From: Peptococcaceae bacterium BRH_c8a
Lineage (GTDB): Bacteria > Bacillota > Desulfotomaculia > Desulfotomaculales > Desulfallaceae
NCBI GenBank assembly: GCA_000961575.1
Contig: LADP01000046.1
Location: forward strand, 1-64,000
DNA length: 64,000 bases
Reading direction: 5' to 3'
Positions 26,769 to 35,375 of this stretch are shown piece after piece. Every line of letters begins with the position of its first letter. Positions within the stretch are counted from its first letter, which is position 1. The notes beneath the pieces are model-generated. The model made no database searches. It saw nothing but the letters and a program-made list of their open reading frames with translations, and was not told where the DNA came from. Both the position numbers and the translations under genes were made by a program.

Positions 26769-27154
26769 ATGAGTAAAAAAGGATTTGGTTATTGGCGGGA
26801 GTAGGTCTTCTGGTTTTAGCCCTGGCGGCTCCTACAGCTTTCGGAGCAGTTACAGTTTCAGGCGATAGCCAGAAAGAACAGAATCAGCAGTTTGTCGACC
26901 AAATGTTTGAACAGCACCAGGGCTGGCTTGACCAGGCTCAAAAGGACGGTAGTGTAACGCCGGAACAGGCTAAGGCTTGGCAGGAGCACTTCAACTACAT
27001 GCGTGATTTTCACGCCCAAAACGGTTTCGGTCCAATGGGTTCCATGATGGGCAGCGGCGGTATGATGGGCCCCGACATGATGGGCAATTATGACGGCAAT
27101 AACGGATTTGGCGGGATGATGGGTGGATTTAACAACCAGTCCAAAACTAATTAA
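26769..27154 (+). pseudogene. exported YckD/DUF2680-like Met-rich protein, signal peptide frameshifted
   Basis: ATG 26769 with AAAGGAGG upstream stops after 11 codons. If the A6 run at 26774-26779 had seven A, the frame would read MSKKRIWLLAGVGLLVLALA and continue through 27154. The mature part (QQFVDQMFEQHQGWLDQAQKDG; TPEQAKAWQEHFNYM) matches DUF2680/YckD proteins and ends in a Gly/Met-rich tail with repeated GMM. Either the gene is phase-variable, broken, or the A-run is miscounted. Confidence 0.6.
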
Positions 27155-27165
27155 TTAACAAGCTT

Positions 27166-27185
27166 GGGCGGGGTACACCCCGCCC
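27166..27185 (+). terminator. terminator after the YckD-like gene
   Basis: GGGCGGGG-TACA-CCCCGCCC, an 8-bp GC stem 12 bases after the stop. Confidence 0.6.
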
Positions 27186-27214
27186 TAATTAAGTCTTATA
27201 GAAAGGTGATGCAT

Positions 27215-27355
27215 GTGGAGAAATGGTACCTGTTGCTGTTTTTGTTATGCCCCATCATGCATTTACTGATGATGCGCGGCCATAAGCACGGCAGCCATGC
27301 CGGCTGCAACAAAGCTTCAGCCCAAAAGCCAAACGGGTCGTCCGGTGAAAACTAA
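27215..27355 (+). CDS. DUF2933-like small membrane protein
   Basis: 46 residues from GTG 27215 (eight bases after AAAGG); ATG 27209 is the alternative. One helix (WYLLLFLLCPIMHLLMM) is followed by a Gly/His/Lys segment (RGHKHGSHAG). This matches small DUF2933-type proteins often linked to heavy-metal genes. Confidence 0.55.
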   Translation: MEKWYLLLFLLCPIMHLLMMRGHKHGSHAGCNKASAQKPNGSSGEN

Positions 27356-27387
27356 AGTGTCATAGATTATCCCCCAGGTTACCACCT

Positions 27388-27409
27388 ACCCCTGCGCAGC
27401 GCAGGGGTT
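27388..27409 (+). terminator. terminator after the DUF2933-like gene
   Basis: ACCCCTGCGC-AGCGCAGGGGT, a perfect palindromic stem, then TATTTAT. Confidence 0.65.
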
Positions 27410-27453
27410 ATTTATATCATTTAGGTCGCTGACAAGACTACACATATATATTT

Positions 27454-27720
27454 GTCGAAAAAAGGATGCGTCATGCTAAACAAATTGGCATGCGATAAAA
27501 ACAGCCCACTATACAACTTCGAATACTTCCTTAATAGAGGTATTCCCTTAACCGGGACAAAGGGAAATGTCGTATATGTGGTGAATTTCTCAACGGAGTT
27601 AACATGGAGTTTCACCATATCAAGGTTTTACTATCCATTGAATTAATTAACCGGGTACCCAATATCGCTAGTAAATTTGGATTTAAGCTGCAACAATCAC
27701 ACCTATTCACAAAACAGCAA
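27454..27720 (+). pseudogene. HNH-type tail of a group II intron RT, frameshifted
   Basis: One frame gives NFEYFLNRGIPLTGTKG and the next gives KCRICGEFLNGVNMEFHHIK. Together they match the Cys-pair and His-His zinc/HNH segment at the C-terminus of some group II intron reverse transcriptases. A one-base shift lies in GGGAAATG near 27573. No RT domain remains. Confidence 0.45.
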
Positions 27721-27900
27721 AGCCATAATTCCTTATCCCACGAGGAACTACGGCTTTTTTACTACCCATATCGTAACCAGTTTATCCATAAGAAAAGAGA
27801 GTTGCCAGACACTCGCATTAATTTCCAAATACTGGTGGGGGGGGCCTTATTTTCTATTGAATCACCAATAAATTTACCTTAACAAAAAAGCTAAATTTCT

Positions 27901-28151
27901 TTATATCAGTTTCACATAGTCCTGTGCGCCATAAAAAAAGCGATGAATGATAACCGCCTTAGCCGCTTCATCAATCTTATAAAACAGCACATAGTTTTTG
28001 ATAGTTGCCTTGCGATAGCCTTTTTTTTCCAAGCTAGCGTCATGACACCGTTCATAAACGGATTGCTTTTCAAATAGCCATAGCATTTTTCCACTTTATC
28101 GAACAAGTAAAAGAGCTCGCCAAGGGTCTTGGGGTCTAATTTAATTTGCAA
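27901..28151 (-). pseudogene. RelE/ParE-type toxin remnant
   Basis: The C-terminal frame reads YERCHDASLEKKGYRKATIK, then NYVLFYKIDEAAKAVIIHRFFYGAQDYVKL, a typical RelE/ParE C-terminus. The N-terminal frame (LDPKTLGELFYLFDKVEKCY) joins it by a one-base shift near 28086. No antitoxin gene is adjacent. Confidence 0.55.
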
Positions 28152-28156
28152 TCAAA

Positions 28157-28183
28157 AAGGCTGCCTTTTTCTCAGACAGCCTT
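28157..28183 (-). terminator. terminator of the tct operon
   Basis: AAGGCTG and CAGCCTT form the stem. On the minus strand TTTTTGA follows, about 20 bases after the tctB stop. Confidence 0.75.
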
Positions 28184-28202
28184 ATAATAGTTGAACGTTT
28201 TT

Positions 28203-28643
28203 TTACCCGCCGAACAGGATTCCAACGGGTAGGGGCACCTTGAATCCGTAGTAGAACACCCCATAGAAAGCTACAGTTACTGCAAAGGCAAAGGATACGG
28301 ATTTGATGTACCCGAGTTTGCCGGAATTATCGAGGAATTTAAACATTACCGCCAGGAATAAGATACTGGAAATGACAAACCCAACGGCCAGCATAATGCC
28401 TATATAGGAAATGATGCCCAGTATCGCCGGCAAAATTTTTCGCGCCTCTACCCCGGCAAAAGCGGGTTGCGGGTCTTCTTTAATGAAGCTTTGTATGAGC
28501 AGGATTATACTTAGGGCAACCAGTACGACAATAATAACTTTGGGGAAAAATGCTCCCAATTCAGTGAGGTTGCTAGATTGGCGCCAGAATATGCCGGAGA
28601 CTGCCAGCAATACAATGGCTGAAATGGTATCCTTGTTAAGCAT
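28203..28643 (-). CDS. tctB: tripartite tricarboxylate transporter small subunit (TctB family)
   Basis: 146 residues with four hydrophobic helices (DTISAIVLLAVSGIFW; VIIVVLVALSIILL; a third near residue 70; a fourth near residue 110). It overlaps tctA by eight bases, the normal coupling in this family. It forms the membrane complex with TctA, for the substrate bound by TctC. Confidence 0.8.
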   Translation of the reverse strand: MLNKDTISAIVLLAVSGIFWRQSSNLTELGAFFPKVIIVVLVALSIILLIQSFIKEDPQPAFAGVEARKILPAILGIISYIGIMLAVGFVISSILFLAVMFKFLDNSGKLGYIKSVSFAFAVTVAFYGVFYYGFKVPLPVGILFGG

Positions 28644-30150
28644 TGGCGTCAGCCTCCTTTTTACGATTGCGCAGGCTGGAAACTATCGGCCAGCCGGCGG
28701 ACAACAGGGACAGGGCGATTAAAATCAGGGAAATGGGGCGAGTAAAGAAAACGACCCACATGCTTCCCGCTGATTGACCCATGAGCATGGATTGCACTAA
28801 TCCGTCTTCCGCTATGGGCCCCAGGATTAAACCCAGCACAATGGGCCCCGGATGAAAACCGGCTTTATTTAAGGCATAGCCAATTAAACCAAACAAAACC
28901 ATGATCAATACGTCTGTCATATTGTTTCTGATGGCATATGAACCAATTACTGTCATGAACACAATCATTGGCGCCAGGTAGTTAGCCGGTAAATTAATTA
29001 CCTTGGCCACATGGCGTGATCCATAAAAGCCAAAGACGCCCATTATCACGTTGGCAATGATCAGTGAAATGAGGAAAGTGTAGGTGATGTCGGCATAATT
29101 GGTATAAAGTTCAGGGCCTGGTCTAATTCCCTGCAGCATCATAGCGCCCAATAAAATGGCTGCCGGGGCGGCACCTGGTATGCCCAACGTCATCAGAGGC
29201 ACTAGTGAGCCGCCAACCTCTGAATTATTGGAAGATTCAGAGGCTGCCACGCCGTCGATGATACCTGTGCCGAATTCCTTGGGGTTTTTAGACCAGCGAA
29301 CCGCTTCATTATAGGATAGCAGGCCGGCAATGTTACCACCGGCGCCGGGAACAATACCTACAAATGCGCCTATAATCGCGGACCGGATGAGTAAAACAGG
29401 CTTTTTAATCAGTTCCAGTATAACTCCCTTGGCAACCCCTTTTTGGGGTTTGAAGTTAATTTTGTCGATGTGGCTGATTTTCTTCTCCACCATACCCAAA
29501 ACTTCAGGAATACAAAAGAAACCAATTAATACTACAATTAAAGCCAGGCCGGCCTGTAATTGATAAAAACCAAAGGTAAAGCGCATATCCCCACCAATGG
29601 GTGAAATGCCGATCTGGCTTAACAACAAGCCAATCGCGCCGCCGATTAGCCCTTTAACCAACGAGCCACTGGCCAGGGTAGCTATAATGGTTAAACCGAA
29701 AATAGCCATCCAGAAGTATTCGGGCGGGCCAAACTTTAAGGCTACTGATGCCAGGGGTGGAGAAAGAAGCAGTAGAATAACGGCCCCGATTACCCCGCCC
29801 ACACCGGAGCTGATCGCTGCGGTGACCAGTGCATGCTCGGCTTTACCTTTCTTGGTTAACGGAAAGCCATCAAAGGTGGTGGCAATGGCCGATGGTGTTC
29901 CGGGGGTATTTACTAAGATAGCCGCAATGCACCCGCCGTACATAGCGCCGACATAGATACCGCCAAGAATCATTAAAGCCGGAGCGGGTTCCATGGTAAA
30001 GGTGAAAGGGACCAATAAGGCCATGGCCATTGTGGCGGTAAGGCCGGGTAAAGCGCCTACTATAATACCAAAGCCTACCCCCAGTGCCATCATTAAAAAG
30101 TAAACTGGGTTAATATTATTCAGCAGTGCTGCTATGATATCAGGTGACAT
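28636..30150 (-). CDS. tctA: tripartite tricarboxylate transporter large subunit (TctA family)
   Basis: 504 residues from ATG 30150, about twelve membrane helices. The family signatures GALPGLTATM (near residue 33) and NTPGTPSAIATTFDGFPL (near residue 80) are present. It is the ion-coupled transport channel. In sulfolactate degraders the equivalent set is called SlcHFG, so sulfolactate is the likely cargo here (inference from neighbours). Confidence 0.85.
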   Translation of the reverse strand: MSPDIIAALLNNINPVYFLMMALGVGFGIIVGALPGLTATMAMALLVPFTFTMEPAPALMILGGIYVGAMYGGCIAAILVNTPGTPSAIATTFDGFPLTKKGKAEHALVTAAISSGVGGVIGAVILLLLSPPLASVALKFGPPEYFWMAIFGLTIIATLASGSLVKGLIGGAIGLLLSQIGISPIGGDMRFTFGFYQLQAGLALIVVLIGFFCIPEVLGMVEKKISHIDKINFKPQKGVAKGVILELIKKPVLLIRSAIIGAFVGIVPGAGGNIAGLLSYNEAVRWSKNPKEFGTGIIDGVAASESSNNSEVGGSLVPLMTLGIPGAAPAAILLGAMMLQGIRPGPELYTNYADITYTFLISLIIANVIMGVFGFYGSRHVAKVINLPANYLAPMIVFMTVIGSYAIRNNMTDVLIMVLFGLIGYALNKAGFHPGPIVLGLILGPIAEDGLVQSMLMGQSAGSMWVVFFTRPISLILIALSLLSAGWPIVSSLRNRKKEADANA

Positions 30151-30194
30151 GGAATCCCCCCTATCGGAAGAATTATTTGCATATTATTGTATTA

Positions 30195-30232
30195 TGTAGG
30201 GTTCCCGGGCGGAAAACCCGGGAACACCTACA
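30195..30232 (-). terminator. attenuator-like hairpin between tctC and tctA
   Basis: TGTAGG.TTCCCGGG and CCCGGGAA.CCTACA form a ~14-bp stem, 10 bases after tctC. There is no T-run on the minus strand. It probably stabilises the tctC end, giving more binding protein than membrane subunits. Confidence 0.55.
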
Positions 30233-30241
30233 TATCTTGCT

Positions 30242-31216
30242 TTATTTTTTTACCTTTTCCAGGATCACACTGTACTCTTTTTTCATTTCGTTAATGTATT
30301 GCTTGGATTCTTCGCTGCCCATAGCCAGCGGCATAAAGCCTTCTTTTAACATTTGGGCCTGGATATCTTGGTCATTGGCGATCTCCAAAAATGCTTTTTC
30401 CAGCGTTTCTATAATTTGCGGATCCGTATTCGGTGGGACAGCTACACCGCGGTCGATACTGGCTATCATGTCAATACCCAGCTCTTTAAAGGTTTTGACC
30501 TCGGGCAATGGCTCAAATGTTTCCCCGGAGCCAATGGCCAGGATCTTCATCTTGTCTTGATGCTGAACAAGATCATTGGAGTTGGCCAGGATGGCATCTA
30601 CGTGTTTACCCAAAAAGCTTTGGATCGAGGGAGCAGCACCCTGGGCCGGGATATACTGGTATTTTGCCCCGGTGATATCCTCAAGCTGCATCAAGGCTAT
30701 ATCATGTCCGGAGAGGGTGCCGGAACCACTGACCGTTATTTTGCCAGGATTCTTCTTGCCTGCCTCAATAAACTCATCCAAAGTATTGTATGGGGAATCA
30801 GGATGTACGGCTAAACCAATGGGAGTTGCTTGGAATAAGGCAACCGTAATGATTTGATCTGTCTGATAACCGGCATTTTCCCGGGCCAGCGGCTGCAAAA
30901 TGATATGGGGGATATTGATACCCGTCATGTAATAGCCATCCGGCTTCTTGTTAACCAGTTCCGCCCAACCCACTGCTCCACCGCCGCCGGCTTTATTTTC
31001 AATGACAATGCTTGTCCCAAGTATTTGTTCCAGGGGCCTTTGCTGGCGGCGTGCCTCCAGGTCGGACTGTCCGCCCGGCTCAAAAGGAATAACATATTTA
31101 ATGGGCTTGGTGGGATAGTCAATTGTGCCCGCTTGTTTGTCTTGACCACCGCAACCCACTAACAGCGTCAAGCTTAGGAGAAACACGGCACCGATAACAA
31201 AAAGCTTTTTGTTCAT
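30242..31216 (-). CDS. tctC: tripartite transporter solute-binding lipoprotein (TctC family)
   Basis: 324 residues from ATG 31216 with TAGGAGG upstream. The lipobox LVGC at residues ~19-22 anchors it outside the cell. The family landmarks are present: YPTKPIKYVIPFEPGGQSD near the N-terminus, ENKAGGGGAVGW, and GSGTLSGHD, which lines the carboxylate site. It should capture the substrate, probably sulfolactate, for TctAB. Confidence 0.85.
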   Translation of the reverse strand: MNKKLFVIGAVFLLSLTLLVGCGGQDKQAGTIDYPTKPIKYVIPFEPGGQSDLEARRQQRPLEQILGTSIVIENKAGGGGAVGWAELVNKKPDGYYMTGINIPHIILQPLARENAGYQTDQIITVALFQATPIGLAVHPDSPYNTLDEFIEAGKKNPGKITVSGSGTLSGHDIALMQLEDITGAKYQYIPAQGAAPSIQSFLGKHVDAILANSNDLVQHQDKMKILAIGSGETFEPLPEVKTFKELGIDMIASIDRGVAVPPNTDPQIIETLEKAFLEIANDQDIQAQMLKEGFMPLAMGSEESKQYINEMKKEYSVILEKVKK

Positions 31217-31276
31217 TAAATTACCTCCTAAGTTTCACTTTTTTGAAAATTAAGGTGTTTGTATATTATCTTTTAT

Positions 31277-31321
31277 AAATAGACTTTTACCGTGGGCACA
31301 GCCTACGGTAAAAGTCTATTT
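31277..31321 (-). terminator. strong hairpin between suyB and tctC
   Basis: AAATAGACTTTTACCGT and ACGGTAAAAGTCTATTT form a perfect 17-bp stem with an 11-nt loop. The A/T ends make it a bidirectional terminator candidate. It separates the enzyme genes from the transporter genes. Confidence 0.7.
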
Positions 31322-31331
31322 AAATAATAAA

Positions 31332-32498
31332 TCAGGCACTGCGATACAGCTTAGTCAAAACAAATTCCTGGTGGCCAAGGGCTTCTGCGCAGGTGAACCG
31401 GCCCTTGCAGGTGCGGATCATCATATTCAATAAAGCGTCCGCTGCCTGATCCAGGTTCATTTCCCGGCGTAAAATACCGCTTACATCCACGTCGATATGC
31501 TCTTTCATATCCACCACAGTCATGGGGTTAGCGGAAAGTTTGATCACCGGCTCAATGGGGTTGCCGATGATATTGCCCTGTCCGGTTGGGAAAAAGTGTA
31601 CCACCGCGCCGGAAGCCGCCCACAGGGTTACCGCTTCAGCAGCGGCGGATGAAGTATCCATATACCACAGTCCCTTTCCTGTCGGGGCTTCAGCTGGTTT
31701 AAGAACCCCTACGTACTGGCAGTTGCCGATTTTCTGCAGGTTGCCCAGTGCTTTTTCTTCAATGGTTGTCAGGCCACCGGCAATGTTTCCTTTGGTGGGC
31801 TGGGAACCGGATAGATCCACGCCCTGGCTGAGAATAAATTCGTTATAATCAAACCATGTCTTATAAAATGCTTCGCCCACTTCAGGAGTGGCGGCATGCG
31901 CTTTACAAATATCTTCACCGCCGGTAACCTCGGAGGTTTCACCAAAGCTTACGGTGGCGCCGGCTGCAACAAGTCTTTCCACTGCCCGGCCAACCGTTGG
32001 GTTGGAAGCCAAACCGGAGGTGGTGTCGGATTCGCCGCATTTTACTGAAACATACAGTTCGTCGACAGAGCATTCAACCCTTTGTAATTCAGAAGCCCAC
32101 TGAACGTATTCCTGGGCTTTCCAGGATGCCCTTTCGATGGTTTTATGCTGGCCGTTACGCTCAATGGAAAAGCCGGTCACGGGTTTCCCTGTTTCAGCAA
32201 TACCCTCCACTATAACATTGGTCCATTCGGGCTCAATGCCGATGACCACAACAGCGGCCACGTTGGGGTTGCTGCCGATACCGATTAATGTACGGAAAGT
32301 AAGATCCAAGTCTTCGCCAAATTGCAGGCGGCCATAAGCGTGCGGTAATGCCAAAGTCCCTTTAACGTTATGAGCCACGGCTTCACAAGAGGCATTGGAG
32401 AGGTCATCCAAAGGAAGAATAACCACGTGATTACGTATGCCTACCCTGCCGTTTTCGCGCCGGTATCCCGTAAATGTTGAAAAATTATAATTTGCCAT
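31332..32498 (-). CDS. suyB: sulfolactate sulfo-lyase, large subunit (UxaA-family)
   Basis: 388 residues from ATG 32498, three bases after the suyA stop; GTG 32507 is possible. It belongs to the UxaA/altronate-dehydratase C-terminal family: [19 protein letters not shown] at the start, [27 protein letters not shown], and a closing [14 protein letters not shown]. Altronate dehydratase carries both domains in one ~490-residue chain, whereas SuyA and SuyB are separate, as here. With SuyA it should cleave (R)-3-sulfolactate to pyruvate and sulfite. Conserved Cys and acidic residues fit an iron-dependent site. Confidence 0.75.
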   Translation of the reverse strand: MANYNFSTFTGYRRENGRVGIRNHVVILPLDDLSNASCEAVAHNVKGTLALPHAYGRLQFGEDLDLTFRTLIGIGSNPNVAAVVVIGIEPEWTNVIVEGIAETGKPVTGFSIERNGQHKTIERASWKAQEYVQWASELQRVECSVDELYVSVKCGESDTTSGLASNPTVGRAVERLVAAGATVSFGETSEVTGGEDICKAHAATPEVGEAFYKTWFDYNEFILSQGVDLSGSQPTKGNIAGGLTTIEEKALGNLQKIGNCQYVGVLKPAEAPTGKGLWYMDTSSAAAEAVTLWAASGAVVHFFPTGQGNIIGNPIEPVIKLSANPMTVVDMKEHIDVDVSGILRREMNLDQAADALLNMMIRTCKGRFTCAEALGHQEFVLTKLYRSA

Positions 32499-32500
32499 TA

Positions 32501-32785
32501 TTACCACCTCGCAGTTTTTAAGTTATGGGTATGCACATGTTCGCCCTTGGTTATGGGGGCCACTACTTTGCCAATTGGTATGTCATATTTAATTATTGCA
32601 GCACCTACTTCAACATCGGTAAGGGCAATTTTGTGGCCGATTTTTATATCCTGTTTAGCAGTAATGCTGATTGTTTCATCGCTGGACATTACCCAGCCTT
32701 CCACCATTGCACCGGCTTTAATTTCTTTAACAGCCACACCAACGGAATCTTTAGCATCGTGCACAATAAAGTATGGTTGATTCAT
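32501..32785 (-). CDS. suyA: sulfolactate sulfo-lyase, small subunit (SAF domain)
   Basis: 94 residues from ATG 32785 with GGGAGG upstream. It is one SAF domain ([16 protein letters not shown], then [20 protein letters not shown], then the end [15 protein letters not shown]), the N-terminal module of UxaA enzymes. Its size matches SuyA. It is translationally coupled to suyB. Confidence 0.75.
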   Translation of the reverse strand: MNQPYFIVHDAKDSVGVAVKEIKAGAMVEGWVMSSDETISITAKQDIKIGHKIALTDVEVGAAIIKYDIPIGKVVAPITKGEHVHTHNLKTARW

Positions 32786-32926
32786 GATGGTCCTCCCTTT
32801 TATTTTTGATAGTTTGCTGCCAACATCTTTAAATTGTATCTTCAATTGTCAAGGAACTAACTAATCTTCTAAGTTAAACCACCTCCAATAAATGGTAATA
32901 AATTAATATAACCTAATATGAAACTG

Positions 32927-33982
32927 CTATGCTGTTTCACCACTAAGGGTTTCCAGTCCCAGGGAAGTGGCTATATCGTTAAGTTCAGCCAGCAAAGTGT
33001 CGGTTACGGGGATCCCTTCCTTTAACCGCCGGGCCGCATTGGCCTGCTTGCGCTCGCCGGGGAGCAGTATTCGCTCGCACCCTTGCGCTTTGGGCACCGC
33101 CTTTATCTCAGAAACCATGTCTTCCATGCGGTTAATGTATTCGTCCTGAGGCATCAAGGGTTCAATATTGATGGCGATAAAGAAGTGCCCAATGTTGACC
33201 GGCTCAAGGTTGTCATCATATATCCAGCCCACGTGAGGGCCATAGGCGGCGCCGCTGACCACGCCGGATAATATTTCCACGGCCAGGGCCAGGGCATAAC
33301 CTTTGGGTCCGCCCAGGGGCAGCACTGCCCCTGCCAACGCTTTCTGCGCATCGGTGGTTGGCAGGCCGTCCGCATCAATAGCCCAGCCCTCGGGGATGGA
33401 GCGGCCTTCTTTGGCGGCCAGGATAATATTACCCCTGGCCACGTTGCTGGAAGACATATCCACCACAACCGGGTCACCCGCCCTGGGGAAGCCAAAAGCA
33501 ATGGGGTTGGTGCCAAAATAAGGTTTTTTACCACCCCAAGGGGGAATGCCCGGGGGAGAATTCGTGAATGCCATGCCCACCATGCCCGCGTCCGCAGCCA
33601 TTTTACAGTAGTAAGTTGCCGCGCCAAAATGATTGCTGTGTTTGACGGGTACAACGCCAACCCCCACCGCCCGAGCTGTTTCGATAGCTGTTTCCATGGC
33701 CCGTACCGATACCAGTTGGCCAAGTCCGTTATCTCCGTCAATTGTAACTATGGCCGGAGCTGTGCGCTTTGATTTTATTTGGGCCCGGACGTTGATCCGG
33801 CCGTTTTGTAAACGGGTCAGGTAAACAGGTAACCGGCTGATGCCGTGGGTATCAATACCGTCCAGGCTGGTATCCACCAGTACGGTGGCTACGATTGCGG
33901 CATCTTCCCGGGGAACACCGACACCTGCCAGCAGATGGGTACAAAAATTGTATATCTCCTGTGCCGGAAAATTATATGGCAT
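32927..33982 (-). CDS. comC: Ldh2-family dehydrogenase, probable (R)-sulfolactate dehydrogenase
   Basis: About 351 residues from ATG 33982 (AAGGAG lies 12 bases upstream; a TTG at 33991 is closer). The family signatures are DTHGISRLPVYLTRL, the catalytic and NAD-site HSNHFGAA, GTNPIAFGFP and LGGPKGYALALAVE. Ldh2/MDH2 enzymes include ComC, which interconverts (R)-sulfolactate and sulfopyruvate. Paired with SlcC it would act as a two-enzyme racemase feeding SuyAB. Other 2-hydroxyacids cannot be excluded by sequence alone. Confidence 0.75.
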   Translation of the reverse strand: MPYNFPAQEIYNFCTHLLAGVGVPREDAAIVATVLVDTSLDGIDTHGISRLPVYLTRLQNGRINVRAQIKSKRTAPAIVTIDGDNGLGQLVSVRAMETAIETARAVGVGVVPVKHSNHFGAATYYCKMAADAGMVGMAFTNSPPGIPPWGGKKPYFGTNPIAFGFPRAGDPVVVDMSSSNVARGNIILAAKEGRSIPEGWAIDADGLPTTDAQKALAGAVLPLGGPKGYALALAVEILSGVVSGAAYGPHVGWIYDDNLEPVNIGHFFIAINIEPLMPQDEYINRMEDMVSEIKAVPKAQGCERILLPGERKQANAARRLKEGIPVTDTLLAELNDIATSLGLETLSGETA

Positions 33983-34021
33983 TGCCTGCAACAGCTCCTT
34001 ATAAAATTTATTATTACCGGT

Positions 34022-34975
34022 TTAAAATTTCACCACACAGCTTGAAGGCCGGCCTTTAAAAACTTTAATTACCTCATTGGCCACCAGCACCGAGGTTTTA
34101 ACCTGGGCTTGTTCGGTTAGGCCGGCTATATGCGGTGTTAAAATAACATTGTCCAGTTCAAGGAGCGGCGACCCCGCCGGCGGCTCTTGCTCCATTACGT
34201 CCAGGGCCGCCCCGGCTATTTTTCCGGTAGCAAGGGACTCGTAAAATGCCTGTTCATCAATTACACCGCCCCTGGCCGAATTGATGATATAGGCTGTGGG
34301 TTTCACCAGTTCCAATGTTTGTTTATTTATCAAGTGCCGGGTTGCTTTATTTAAGGGAACGTGGAGGCTGATATAATCCGATTGACTGAGCACTTCTTCC
34401 AAACTGGCCTGTTGAACGCCGAAATCCGTAATGGCCATTTCATAAGGCGGTAAAAAAGGATCGTAACCTAAAATATGTATCCCAAAGGCTTTGGCTCGAA
34501 CAGCAAGCCTGATCCCAATTTCACCTGTGCCAATAAGGCCGAGTGTTTGGCCATAAATCTCGCTGCCTGTAAATAATTTGCGATTCCAATGCCCTTGTTT
34601 CACATCGGTCGTGGCTGCCACAGGTTGCCTGGCAAAGGTCAGCATAGCGGCAAAAACATATTCCGCCACAGAAATGGCATTGGCATTCCTGGCATATACA
34701 ACCGCGATCCCCTTTTCTTGCGCAGCCGCCAAATCTATATTGTCCAGCCCAACTCCCAACCGCCCGATTACTTTCAATCGGGGAGCCGAATCCAATAACG
34801 ACCGGGTAACTTTGGTTTGATTTCTGACGATCAGGGCATCTGCATCTTGAATAAATCGGGGCAGGTCCTGATTTTTCCACAGTTCCGGGTCATAAATCAC
34901 TTCACCCATTTGGGATAATAGCTCATTGCCCTGGTTCCAATTCAATTCAGTAATTACCGTTTTCATAATTCTCAC
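34022..34975 (-). CDS. slcC: D-isomer-type 2-hydroxyacid dehydrogenase, probable (S)-sulfolactate dehydrogenase
   Basis: 317 residues from GTG 34975; ATG 34966 is possible. It has the SerA/PGDH-like fold: NAD site GLIGTGEIG (G-x-G-x-x-G), the arginine of INSARGGVIDE, the glutamate of DVMEQEPP, and the catalytic histidine in LTPHIAGLT. It is shorter than SerA, lacking the ACT domain. In sulfolactate degraders SlcC oxidises (S)-sulfolactate to sulfopyruvate with NAD. It is the first gene of the operon. Confidence 0.7.
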   Translation of the reverse strand: MRIMKTVITELNWNQGNELLSQMGEVIYDPELWKNQDLPRFIQDADALIVRNQTKVTRSLLDSAPRLKVIGRLGVGLDNIDLAAAQEKGIAVVYARNANAISVAEYVFAAMLTFARQPVAATTDVKQGHWNRKLFTGSEIYGQTLGLIGTGEIGIRLAVRAKAFGIHILGYDPFLPPYEMAITDFGVQQASLEEVLSQSDYISLHVPLNKATRHLINKQTLELVKPTAYIINSARGGVIDEQAFYESLATGKIAGAALDVMEQEPPAGSPLLELDNVILTPHIAGLTEQAQVKTSVLVANEVIKVFKGRPSSCVVKF

Positions 34976-35030
34976 ATTCCACCTCGGTTTTTAATAAACA
35001 AATTCTTGATTCAGGCGGGGTTTTAACCCA

Positions 35031-35090
35031 TACGTTGGGGACATTCCTCGGTTAGCTAGCGGATAAATTATACGTTGGGGACATTCCTCG
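35031..35090. repeat. two 20-bp direct repeats 40 bases apart
   Basis: TACGTTGGGGACATTCCTCG occurs exactly at 35031-35050 and 35071-35090. Nearby GAGGTGTGTCCCC (~35115-35130) is a partial inverted copy, so the set may be a REP-like element and not a regulator site. Confidence 0.55.
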
Positions 35091-35215
35091 ACCCAAAAGT
35101 TTAACCCGTTAGCTGAGGTGTGTCCCCTGACCGCTCTGTAAATAGGTTCAAAACAATTATTTCTGTAGACAAAATTTTTAAAGCATATTATGACGATGTA
35201 TGTTATCATAGGTAT

Positions 35216-35228
35216 GTGGTATTACCAC
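35216..35228. promoter_or_regulatory. GntR/FadR-type operator
   Basis: GTGGTATTACCAC is a perfect odd-centre palindrome containing TGGTNNNACCA, which fits the FadR-family consensus TNGTNNNACNA. It lies between the divergent regulator and slcC, about 150 bases from the regulator start. Confidence 0.65.
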
Positions 35229-35375
35229 TCCTTTTGTTATGAATTATACAAGCTTATTTTGTGGCTTGTCAATCCTGGTTCTCCAAAAATATTATGAAAC
35301 TTTTAAATACCTGTCTTTTATGTTCTTTTATAATTTTTTGTAGTATATTTATATTTAAATACGGAGGATTAGGTT

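Larger units (their letters stand above)
34976..35375. promoter_or_regulatory. 400-base divergent control region of the sulfolactate operon and its regulator
   Basis: Holds two 20-bp direct repeats (35031-35050, 35071-35090), the GntR-type palindrome at 35216-35228, and AT-rich promoter-like DNA before 35376. No gene is supported. Confidence 0.6.

Noticed and set aside
35031-35090. Two spaced direct repeats as a mini CRISPR
   Set aside because: Only two units of 20 bp, no further repeats, no cas genes; better seen as REP-like or regulatory.
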